From Gemmatimonadota bacterium (lineage in GTDB: Bacteria; Gemmatimonadota; Gemmatimonadetes; Gemmatimonadales; Gemmatimonadaceae), in assembly GCA_016719105.1 (NCBI GenBank), contig JADKAQ010000046.1:372001-436000 (forward strand): 64,000 nucleotides of DNA, read 5' to 3'. Made by a program: the position numbers and the translations under genes. The notes beneath the pieces are model-generated. The model worked only from the letters and a program-made list of their open reading frames with translations. It ran no database searches and was not told the origin of the DNA. This document shows, one piece after another, positions 1-7,663 of the stretch. Position 1 is the stretch's first letter. Each line of letters opens with the position of its first letter.

Positions 1-1
1 G

Positions 2-1231
2 CCCTGCACCGCGTACGCGACGTTCGAGCGCAAGTTCATGGACGACCTCAAGGCGTACGCCTTCCGCACCACCGACTGCGGCGCCACCTGGACGAGCATC
101 GCCGGCAACCTCCCCGAGGGGGCGTACCTGCAGGTGCTGCGCGAGGACCCGAAGAACCCGCAGGTGTTGTATGCCGGGACGGAGACGGGGCTCTTCGTGA
201 GCGTGACGGCGGGGAACGACTGGTTCCGGTTAGGCGGCAACCTCCCCGCGGTGCCGGTGCACGAGGTGTTGGTGCATGGCCGCGAGAACGACCTCATCGT
301 CGCCACGCACGCGCGCGGCATCTGGATTCTCGACGATGCGTCGGCCATCCAGGAACTGGCCGCCGCGGCGGCCAAGCCGGCGCACCTCTTCGCGATGCGC
401 ACCGCCACGCGCTTTGCCACCAAGCAGGGGAAGGGCTCGCTCGGCAACGCCCTCTTCATGGGGCCCAACCCCGCGTACGGGGCCATCATCCGCTACCACC
501 TGAAGGAACGCCCGGCAGCCGCAACGACGGTCAAGGCCGAGATCCTGGACGGCGAGGGAAAGGTGGTGCGCACGCTCGCGCGCGTTCCGCGCGAAGCAGG
601 GATCAACACGACCGCATGGGACCTGTCGTACGAGCCGGCGCGCCCGCGCGCCGCGCCGAGCGGACCCGAGGGTGAGGGCGAGGCGATCATGCGCCGCCTC
701 TTTGGTGCCGCCGGTGGCCCACGCGCCCTCCCCGGCCGCTACACCGTGCGCCTGACGGTGGGCGACCAGACGCTGGAGCAGCCACTCACGGTGCGTGTCG
801 ACCCCACGTCGAAGACCACACCAGAGGCGCTGCGCGGCCAATTCATCGTGGCCGTCGAACTGCGTGACCTGCTCTCGCTGGCCAACGACACGCTGCGCGC
901 ACTCGACGGGCGCCGCGGTGAGTTGGAGGCCAAGCGCCGCGCCGCCGTGGCCATTCCCAACGGCGAGGGGGCGGCAGCCGCTCGGCAGATCGCAGGTGAA
1001 CTCGCGCAGGTGGATTCGTTGCTCGACCTGCTCGTGAAGCCGGCGACCGCACCGCAGTGGAGCGATGGTCCGCGCATCAGCGAGCGCATCGCCCAGCTGC
1101 TGCAGAAGCTCGACCAGGGGAACCAGCCGCCGACGCAGGCGCAGCAGAAGCTCGGCAAGGACCTCGCGGTCGCGCTGCGCGATGCGCTCGAGCGTGTGCG
1201 GAAGTACCTCGGGCGCTTCACGTCGATGTAG
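2..1231 (+). CDS. BNR/VPS10-type secreted protein, C-terminal part
   Basis: The reading frame is open to the left edge, so only the C-terminal ~409 residues are present. They start in the last blades of a sortilin/VPS10-like BNR propeller: Asp-box-type repeats (TDCGATW, TAGNDWF) and the late block ending VATHARGIWILDD. An Ig-like segment follows (PGRYTVRL at about 730-760), then a charged, helix-rich tail. The same late blocks occur in the complete paralogue at 37352-40759. In this family (often annotated as glycosyl hydrolase) the enzymatic role is unproven; it is a secreted propeller. A strong hairpin follows the stop. Confident on family, not on function. Confidence 0.85.
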   Translation, partial: PCTAYATFERKFMDDLKAYAFRTTDCGATWTSIAGNLPEGAYLQVLREDPKNPQVLYAGTETGLFVSVTAGNDWFRLGGNLPAVPVHEVLVHGRENDLIVATHARGIWILDDASAIQELAAAAAKPAHLFAMRTATRFATKQGKGSLGNALFMGPNPAYGAIIRYHLKERPAAATTVKAEILDGEGKVVRTLARVPREAGINTTAWDLSYEPARPRAAPSGPEGEGEAIMRRLFGAAGGPRALPGRYTVRLTVGDQTLEQPLTVRVDPTSKTTPEALRGQFIVAVELRDLLSLANDTLRALDGRRGELEAKRRAAVAIPNGEGAAAARQIAGELAQVDSLLDLLVKPATAPQWSDGPRISERIAQLLQKLDQGNQPPTQAQQKLGKDLAVALRDALERVRKYLGRFTSM

Positions 1232-1287
1232 GCACGACGACGCGCGCGCCGGGACGCAGCGGCGCGCGCGCTTGAATGATCGACCTC

Positions 1288-1328
1288 ACGCGAGGCGAGG
1301 GAGCGCGGATCGCTCCTTCGCCTCGCGT
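1288..1328. terminator. hairpin between convergent genes
   Basis: An 18-bp stem with one G-T wobble (arms 1288-1305 and 1311-1328, loop CGGAT) lies between two genes that converge here. It can act as a terminator in both directions; there is only a short T-run on either side. Confidence 0.6.
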
Positions 1329-1329
1329 C

Positions 1330-1800
1330 CTATTTGATGGGCGAGTAGTCGGTGGCGGTGGCGTACACGCTCTCGATCTTGTCGATGATCTTCCCGTCCT
1401 TCTCCGATTCGGCCGCGACCTTCTGCCATTCCGGGTCCTTGTCGAACGCCTCCCAGTTCCTGTCGGCCTGGGCGCGACTGGCGTGGGAGATGATGTAGAT
1501 GAGCGTGTTGTCCTTGCGGGCCGAGTCCTGCGGGACCCAGTAGCCCACATTCGTCATCCCATGCTTCTCGAAGATCTGCATCGTGTGGTCGCGGAAGCGC
1601 GCCTGCAGCGCGTCGAGTCGCCCGGGGAGCGTGGTGTAGGTGCGGATCTCGAAGACGCGGTCGCCAGCCGCAACGTCCGCAGGCGCCGACGCAGTCGGGG
1701 TGGGGGTCGCGCCCGCCGAAGCCGAGTCGGACACAGGCGACGACTGCGGGGCGGAGCATGCGGCCGCGAACAGCGCGGTGATAATGAGACGTCGGTACAT
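1330..1800 (-). CDS. NIPSNAP-family lipoprotein
   Basis: A 156-residue protein. Residues 1-16 form a lipoprotein signal (lipobox FAAAC), followed by a Pro/Ala/Thr-rich linker. The body from about residue 48 is a NIPSNAP (dimeric alpha/beta barrel) domain beginning VFEIRTYTTLPGRLDAL, with the typical HGMTNVGYW block. NIPSNAP proteins are small stress- or cofactor-related proteins of unclear biochemical role; an exported, lipid-anchored form is common in this kind of genome. The start is supported by a GGGAGAG ribosome site about nine bases upstream. It converges with the BNR gene and appears monocistronic. Confidence 0.85.
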   Translation of the reverse strand: MYRRLIITALFAAACSAPQSSPVSDSASAGATPTPTASAPADVAAGDRVFEIRTYTTLPGRLDALQARFRDHTMQIFEKHGMTNVGYWVPQDSARKDNTLIYIISHASRAQADRNWEAFDKDPEWQKVAAESEKDGKIIDKIESVYATATDYSPIK

Positions 1801-2518
1801 CAGATCTCTCCCAGTCGATAGCGTTGTTGGCCGTTGGCATCGAAGTTATCGGGAGCGAGCCAGCGCTCCTAGATGGCCTGGGCCCACCCGGGCGGGCTCA
1901 GCGGGGGGGGGCGCGCGCGCCCCCCGCCCCCCAGCCGGGCGCCGTGGCCCCGGGGCCCCACGGCGGCCGTGGGCCCCGCCCCCCCCCCCACCCTTCCCCT
2001 GGCCTCCCCCCCCCCCCCGCCACAGCCCCTTGACGTCAGGGCGACCTCCACGCCCCCTTCCCCCCCCCGGCGGCCCCCCCCAGCCCACACGGTGACAGCC
2101 GTTCCGGTCACGCCCCCCAGCGCTCTGCTCCGGCAGCGCGCACGGCATCCCCTCCATTGCGGGCGACACGTGCGAGGCAGCCCGCAACGTGGGCGGGGCG
2201 TCGACGCCCACCATCCCCCACGGTGCGCTCATCAGGGCGCGCGCCGCCCGAATCGCCCTCACCGGTCCCCGTATCGCTTCACGCACTGAACGCGCCCGAC
2301 CGCTCCTGGACCGGACGACCTCCCAGGCCACGCCAGCCCCAAACCACCATGGCGCCTACTGCGCGGGCGGCGGTGCGCGCCCGCCCGACGGGAAGCAGTC
2401 GGGACACCGACGCTTTGGGGCGGCTAGCCGGAGAAGCTGGCGAAGGTCCCCCCAACCAAGCGCGTACGACCGGCGGCCAAGACGCGCTTCTGGGGCGACA
2501 CCTGACCGTGGGTTCGGT
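1801..2518. other. gene-free stretch with G/C homopolymer block
   Basis: No convincing gene is seen in these 718 bases. The part from about 1898 to 2118 is almost only G and C in long homopolymer runs, unlike the flanks, and looks like poor consensus rather than biology. The part from 2120 to 2518 has normal composition but no codon-like structure or homology that I can recognise. Confidence 0.6.
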
Positions 2519-3178
2519 TCAGTTCACCGCCCCAACCTTGTCGTCCATCACCGAATGGCGCCAGCCACCCTCACGCCACTTCTTCGCCGGCCACTCGTGG
2601 TCGAGCATCGCGAACCACGCGGTGTCGCGGTTCCGCCCCTTCACGATCATGTGCTGCCGGAACAGCCCTTCATACGTGAAGCCGAAACGGACGGCCGAAC
2701 GCTTGGAGGGTGCATTGAGGTCGTTGCATTTCCACTCGTAGCGCCGATAGCCCAGGTCGTCGAAGACGTGGCGCGCGAGCAGGTACTGCGCCTCGGTGGC
2801 CAGTGCGGTGCGCTGCATCGCCGGCGTGTACAGGATCGAGCCGACCTCGATCACGCGATGCCGCGTGTCGATGCGCATGAGCGAGAGCCACCCGACCGCG
2901 TCGTCGTTCCGGTCAGCCACGGCCCAGTAGACCGGATCGTGAAGGCTGGCCGCGATGGTGACGACGTGGGCCTCGAAGTCCTGCGGGTCGGCATACGGAC
3001 CGGTGAAGAGATAGGCCCACAACGCCTCCCGCTCCGCGCCGTGTGACAGCGCGTAGAGGCGTGCAGTGTCGCGCGCCGGGTCGATCGGGCGCAGGCGCCC
3101 GAAACGCCCCTCGAGCGTGACGTGCGCCGGTCGCGGCGCGGGGTGATCGGACACTGGAGGACCAACGACGGGAAGCAT
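2519..3178 (-). CDS. GNAT family N-acetyltransferase (RimJ/RimL type)
   Basis: A 219-residue cytosolic protein with the layout of the RimJ/RimL-like branch of GNAT acetyltransferases: an N-terminal strand with the GRLRPIDP block, a central WLSLMRIDTRHRVIEVGSI strand pair, and the late KCNDLNAPSKRSAVRFGFTYEG block that closes the acetyl-CoA fold. These enzymes move an acetyl group from acetyl-CoA to an amine; the substrate cannot be told (a protein N-terminus, an amino acid or a drug). The N-terminal ~15 residues are Pro-rich and no strong ribosome site is seen, so the start could be slightly internal. Confidence 0.88.
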   Translation of the reverse strand: MLPVVGPPVSDHPAPRPAHVTLEGRFGRLRPIDPARDTARLYALSHGAEREALWAYLFTGPYADPQDFEAHVVTIAASLHDPVYWAVADRNDDAVGWLSLMRIDTRHRVIEVGSILYTPAMQRTALATEAQYLLARHVFDDLGYRRYEWKCNDLNAPSKRSAVRFGFTYEGLFRQHMIVKGRNRDTAWFAMLDHEWPAKKWREGGWRHSVMDDKVGAVN

Positions 3179-3211
3179 GGTGACGCACCTGGAAGACGAT
3201 CGTGGAGCGCG

Positions 3212-4897
3212 CTACGGCTGTCGCGTGAAGCCCACGTTGTTGGTGCGCGCCTGGCTCAAGGCGAATCCAGTGACCGTCCCCCGCTTGTCGCGCGTGAAGG
3301 CGACCTTGGCCCCTGCCGGGACGCCGAACACGTCGGGGGCCATGGGCATGAGCGGCATCCATGGGCCGTAGCGCATGCGCACCTTCAGCGCCGTCCCGTC
3401 CTGCTGGATCACCGCCCAGGAGTCGAGTTCGGCGCTGGCATATCGCCCGGCGAAGGCCGCCGCCGTGGCCGCCGTGAGCGTGGGGGGAGCCGCCAGGCGC
3501 AACGCCGGTGCGGGCATGTCGAACTGCGTCACGCGCACGGTGGGGCCGGCGGGGGTGTTCGAGAAGACGACGGAATCGGTGGCTTCGGCCGCGCGAAACG
3601 TGGAGTCCGATGTCGGCGCCAGCGGCAAACGCGCCCCCATCAGGCTGATCACCATTCCGGTCCCCTCACGGGCGATGGTCGCCACGATCCCCGGCAGCAC
3701 CTCGTAGCGTCCGGCCCAGCGATCCAGTCGGTCCGCCGCCACGGCGACCCCCGCCGCTGCTCCCTCCGTCGCCGCCACGACTGGACTCAGGCGATCGGCG
3801 AGGTACTTGTCGGCCACCCGTCGCGCCAACTGCTCCGGCGTCGCCGTGTAGTCGTTGCACAGCACCGCGACGGAGAAGTGTTCGGTCGGGAAGCGCAGGA
3901 GGTCGGCCCGGAAGCCGATGAAGGCGCCGCCGTGGTCGACGACCGGGAGTCCGCGATACGTCGTCGGCATCAGGCCGAAGGCATACGTCTGCGGCCGGCC
4001 GCTGCCTAACGGCGTCGACGGTGCGGTCGTGAGCCGGGTGGTGAACGCGGCGTCTCGCTTCCCCAGCCGGTTCGCGTAGAAGTTGCTGTCCCACTTCCGC
4101 AGGTCCTCGATCGTCGTCAGCAACCCGCCATCACCAGCGAGCGCGAAGCTGGTGCGCACGATCTCGAAGCCGCCGGCACCGCTCGGCTGGTAGCCTTCGG
4201 CCCGCCGCGCGACGATTCGCGTGTTGAGGTCGTGGAACTGCGTGCTCGACATGCCCAGCGGCGCAAAGATCCGCTCGGCCGCGAGATCACGCAGCGACTT
4301 CCCGCTCGCGCGCTTCACGATCTCCGACAGCAGCAAGTAGCCGGAGTTGGAGTACGAGTAGCGCATCCCCGGCTGGAAGTCGAGCGCGTGCTGCCGGGCG
4401 ATCATCTCGAGGGCCATCTCCTGCGGGATCTCGTCGGCGATGCTGCGCCCAGACAGCGCCCACAGCCCGAGATAGTCGCGAATACCGCTGGTGTGGTGCA
4501 CCAGGTGGTCGATCGTGATCGGCTGCGTGTACGCCGGCAATTCCGGGATCCACTTCCGCACCGGATCGGTGAGCGAGATCGTCCCGTCCTCGGCCAGCAG
4601 CGCGATGCTCGCGGCCGCGAACTGCTTGGACGTCGACGCGATGTAGAAGACCGTGCTCGTCCCGATCGGCACCCCCTGATTGAGGTCGGCCATCCCGTAG
4701 CCGCGCCCGAAGACGATGCGGTCATCGCGATAGACGCCGACGGCGCAGCCGGGGGTGTTGGTGTGATCGTAGCGGGCGAAGATCGAGTCGATCGACGCCG
4801 CTGACGGGCCGGCGGCGGGACGCGAAGGCTGCGCGCCCCCGTCGATGGCAGTGGCAAGCGTCCCGGCGGCCAAGGCGGCGGCAATCAGGCGTGTCAT
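3212..4897 (-). CDS. beta-lactamase-family (class C type) secreted serine hydrolase
   Basis: 561 residues. A signal peptide (about 1-24, ending GGAQ) is followed by a penicillin-binding-protein/class C fold: SxxK motif S88-T-S-K91, Y182-S-N motif and a late DHGG block equivalent to KTG/HxG. A C-terminal extension of ~150 residues forms a beta-rich lipocalin-like domain often seen in these esterase/peptidase-like proteins. It would act outside the cytoplasm on an ester or D-amino-acid peptide; a true beta-lactamase is less likely. The start was chosen at the Met directly before the signal sequence; the frame is open further upstream but that part is the tail of the next gene in another frame. 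It lies 20 bases after the alcohol dehydrogenase gene and probably shares its transcript. Confidence 0.88.
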   Translation of the reverse strand: MTRLIAAALAAGTLATAIDGGAQPSRPAAGPSAASIDSIFARYDHTNTPGCAVGVYRDDRIVFGRGYGMADLNQGVPIGTSTVFYIASTSKQFAAASIALLAEDGTISLTDPVRKWIPELPAYTQPITIDHLVHHTSGIRDYLGLWALSGRSIADEIPQEMALEMIARQHALDFQPGMRYSYSNSGYLLLSEIVKRASGKSLRDLAAERIFAPLGMSSTQFHDLNTRIVARRAEGYQPSGAGGFEIVRTSFALAGDGGLLTTIEDLRKWDSNFYANRLGKRDAAFTTRLTTAPSTPLGSGRPQTYAFGLMPTTYRGLPVVDHGGAFIGFRADLLRFPTEHFSVAVLCNDYTATPEQLARRVADKYLADRLSPVVAATEGAAAGVAVAADRLDRWAGRYEVLPGIVATIAREGTGMVISLMGARLPLAPTSDSTFRAAEATDSVVFSNTPAGPTVRVTQFDMPAPALRLAAPPTLTAATAAAFAGRYASAELDSWAVIQQDGTALKVRMRYGPWMPLMPMAPDVFGVPAGAKVAFTRDKRGTVTGFALSQARTNNVGFTRQP

Positions 4898-4917
4898 CGT
4901 GAGTGTGCTCCAGTGCG

Positions 4918-7197
4918 TTAGCGTGGCCGGCCGGTGCCGACCGGCTTGTCCGGCGGGCTTGCAGGCGCCGCGCCGCTCTTCTTGCGTTCCTCTTCCCAGA
5001 GCTTGCGCTGTTCGCGCAGCACGTAGGCATGGATCGCCTGCACATCCCCCGGCGAGAAGACGTCGGCGAAGCTCGACATCCCGCTGGACTGGAGCTTGCC
5101 ACCGGTGACGATGGAATCGAAGGCGGCATGCACCTGCGGCGTTAGGCGATGCAGGTCGGGATACGCGCTGAGCTGCGCGTCGCCGCGCGCCAGATGACAG
5201 AAGGCGCACGACGTGCCGAACAGCGCCCCGCCGCGGTCGGCGAGCGAATCGGAGTAGAAGGCGAGCGTGGGAGGCTCGGGCGTTGCCAGCACCTGGCGCT
5301 TCGGCGGCAGCGGCGTGGCCCCGCCCCCGAGCTTGAAGGCGAGGATGCGCCCGTAGTTCTGGTACGTGTAGGGGGCCGAACCAAGGGGGTACATCGGCGC
5401 GAGCGCACCGCCGAAGCCGGCCAGGACCGCGATGTACTGCTCACCATCGATCTCGTACGAGATGGGGGCCGCCATGATCGCCGTCCCCACCTCGATGTCG
5501 TGCAGCTTGGTGCCGTTGTCGGCGCGATAGACCACGAGGTGCCCGTCGGACTTCCCCTGGATCACGAGGTTTCCCGCCGTCGTGAGCACGCCGCCCCCGG
5601 CCCAGTCCTTGTCGCCAAGCGGGACGCGCCACTTCTCCTGCTGCGCGATGGGGTCCCAGGCGATGAGGACTTCCTGCGTGGCCGGCAGCGGGAGTTTGGG
5701 GTCCTTGCGACGCGCGTCTTCCACGAGCTTGCGCTCGGCGGGGCCCACCTGGTCGAGCGTGAAGCCGAGCATGGCCCCCGCCCCCATGTTCGCCTTCCCC
5801 TTCGTCCACTTGTAGGTGGGCTCGCCGAACATCAGCATCCCCTGTTCGCGGGCCGGGATGTAGGTCAAACCTGTTTTCGGACTGTAGGCCATCGGCTGCC
5901 AGTTGTGCCCGCCGGCCTGCGTGGGGAAGACCAGCGCCGGCCCCTTCTCGTACACCGCCGCCGGGTTGATCGCCGGGCGTCCCGCCGAATCGAAGCCGGT
6001 GAGCCAGTTGGCAAAGACAAACGGCTTGCCCGAGACGAAGGCCCCCGTCTCGCGATCGAGGACGTAGTAGATCCCGTTCTTGGGCGCCTGCATGAGGACC
6101 TTGCGCGGCCGTCCCTCGATCGTGAGATCGGCGAGGATCATGTTGGCAGACGCCGTGTAGTCCCACAGCTCCCACGGCACTTGCTGGTAGTGCCACTTGA
6201 GCGCCCCGTTCGACGGATCGATGGCGAGAATCGAGACGAGGTACAGGTTGTCGCCGCGCGAGGGATCGCGATGCCACCCGGCGTAGGGGGTGCTGTTCCC
6301 CGTCCCCACGTACAGCAGGTTGAGTTCGGGATCGTAGGTCATCTCGCCCCACACCGTCCCGCCCAGCCCCGAGGCCCAGTCGGTCTTGGGCCCCCAGGTC
6401 TTGAGCGCCGCCTCCATCGCCTTGTCCTCCGGCGCGCCCTTGGCCGGGTCACCCGGGACGGTGAAGAAGCGCCACTTCTGCGCCCCGCTCTGCAGGTCGT
6501 ACGCGGTGATGTAGCCTCGCACGCCGAACTCGCCGCCGCTGTTGCCGATGACGACCACGTCGCCGGCCACCTGCGGCGCGCCGGTGATCGAATAGAAGCG
6601 CGTCTCGCGATCGATGAAGGTGTCGCTGCGCCAGAGTTGCTTGCCGCTGGCCGCATCGAGGGCGACGAGATAGCCGTCGATCGTGGCCACGTACACGCGC
6701 CCGCGCCACACCTGCAGCCCGCGGCTCACCACATCGCAGCAGGCGCGCCGGTTGTAGCGGCCATCGGCCTCGGGATCGTAGCGCCACTTCTCGGCGCCGG
6801 TCTTCGCGTCTACCGCATACACCGCCCCCCACGGCCCCGACGCATAGAGCACCCCATCGACCACGATCGGCGTCGCTTCCTGGCCATGCTCCACACGCCC
6901 GCGCCGAGTGCGTGCCGTGTACTCCCACGCGAAGCCGAGCTTCGCGGCGTTGGTGTCGGAGATGGTGGTGAGCGGTGAGAAGCGCTCGCCCTTGGAGGTG
7001 CGCCCGAGGCTCATCCACTGTCCCGGCTCGGCGTCGGCCTGACGCAGGCGCTCGGGCGAGATGGCGCCGGCGGAGGGTGTCGCGCTCGCGGCGCTCCCGG
7101 CGTTCCCGCCCTCGCCCTTGCACGCGACAGCGCTGAGGAGAACGGCCGCGGAGCAGAGGCGGCGAGCGGTGGTGACGGACAGCGTGCGCACAAGCAT
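4918..7197 (-). CDS. quinohaemoprotein (PQQ) alcohol dehydrogenase, type II-like
   Basis: 759 residues. An N-terminal lipoprotein-like signal (lipobox LSAVAC at ~20-25) precedes an eight-bladed PQQ propeller. Visible active-site features: vicinal cysteines C153-C154, Ca-site Glu223 in GNSGGEFGVRG, the GTGNSTPY block, and catalytic Asp346 in LWDYTA. A C-terminal cytochrome c domain carries C664-A-F-C-H668 with a likely Met707 ligand, so the protein is a fused quinohaemoprotein as in type II alcohol dehydrogenases. It oxidises alcohols or aldehydes in the periplasm and passes electrons through its own haem. No dedicated cytochrome or PQQ synthesis gene lies nearby. The start is the Met heading the signal sequence. 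Confidence 0.92.
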   Translation of the reverse strand: MLVRTLSVTTARRLCSAAVLLSAVACKGEGGNAGSAASATPSAGAISPERLRQADAEPGQWMSLGRTSKGERFSPLTTISDTNAAKLGFAWEYTARTRRGRVEHGQEATPIVVDGVLYASGPWGAVYAVDAKTGAEKWRYDPEADGRYNRRACCDVVSRGLQVWRGRVYVATIDGYLVALDAASGKQLWRSDTFIDRETRFYSITGAPQVAGDVVVIGNSGGEFGVRGYITAYDLQSGAQKWRFFTVPGDPAKGAPEDKAMEAALKTWGPKTDWASGLGGTVWGEMTYDPELNLLYVGTGNSTPYAGWHRDPSRGDNLYLVSILAIDPSNGALKWHYQQVPWELWDYTASANMILADLTIEGRPRKVLMQAPKNGIYYVLDRETGAFVSGKPFVFANWLTGFDSAGRPAINPAAVYEKGPALVFPTQAGGHNWQPMAYSPKTGLTYIPAREQGMLMFGEPTYKWTKGKANMGAGAMLGFTLDQVGPAERKLVEDARRKDPKLPLPATQEVLIAWDPIAQQEKWRVPLGDKDWAGGGVLTTAGNLVIQGKSDGHLVVYRADNGTKLHDIEVGTAIMAAPISYEIDGEQYIAVLAGFGGALAPMYPLGSAPYTYQNYGRILAFKLGGGATPLPPKRQVLATPEPPTLAFYSDSLADRGGALFGTSCAFCHLARGDAQLSAYPDLHRLTPQVHAAFDSIVTGGKLQSSGMSSFADVFSPGDVQAIHAYVLREQRKLWEEERKKSGAAPASPPDKPVGTGRPR

Positions 7198-7360
7198 GAA
7201 CGGGAGTGGGCGAAGTGGGCGCGAAGAGGCCCGGGAGGGCCCGACAGGGGGGTGAACGCGCACGAATGCGGCGCGGACGTGGAGAGGACGATACGCTACC
7301 GGCGAATCACAATCGGCGGAAGACGGGACACACGCAACGCGCGACAGAGCGCTCGACCAC

Positions 7361-7420
7361 GCGCGCCACCGAGCGCGCCACCGAGCGCGCCACCGAGCGC
7401 GCGACCGAGCGCGCCACCTT
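7361..7420. repeat. 12-bp tandem repeat
   Basis: Five adjacent copies of a 12-base unit (consensus GCGCGCCACCGA) start at 7361, 7373, 7385, 7397 and 7409; the fourth has one change and the fifth ends in TT. Degenerate copies extend a little upstream. It lies between the divergent alcohol dehydrogenase and S9 peptidase genes. There are no spacers, so it is not a CRISPR. Confidence 0.85.
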
Positions 7421-7460
7421 CCCGCTCTCCGGAACGTGGGCGAAGTTGCGAGTCCCGTCG

Positions 7461-7559
7461 CAGCACCACCGCGCCCTCGTCCGGATCGTCCCGCCCCCAC
7501 CCGGGCGCTTCGCGAGGCCCTGCGCAGCACCACCGCGCCTTCGTCCGGATCGTCCCGCC
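7461..7559. repeat. 35-bp direct repeat pair
   Basis: Two 35-base copies, 7461-7495 and 7525-7559, differ at one base and are separated by 29 bases. They lie upstream of the S9 peptidase gene. The region 7198-7663 otherwise holds no gene that I can support. Confidence 0.8.
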
Positions 7560-7663
7560 ATGCCCCCAATCCACCGCGCTTCCGCGTGGCCTCGCGCGCA
7601 CTCCAGACACGCGCGCTGCCGGCACGCGCGCCCCTGGCACGCGCGTCACGCAAGCGCGCGCTC

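Noticed and set aside
5149..6978. Long open frame (609 codons) opposite the alcohol dehydrogenase gene
   Set aside because: Its translation is Arg/His/Gly-rich without domain patterns and mirrors the real gene; a GC-rich antisense shadow.
7361..7420. Possible CRISPR or satellite
   Set aside because: Units are 12 bases and adjacent with no spacers, and no cas genes are near.
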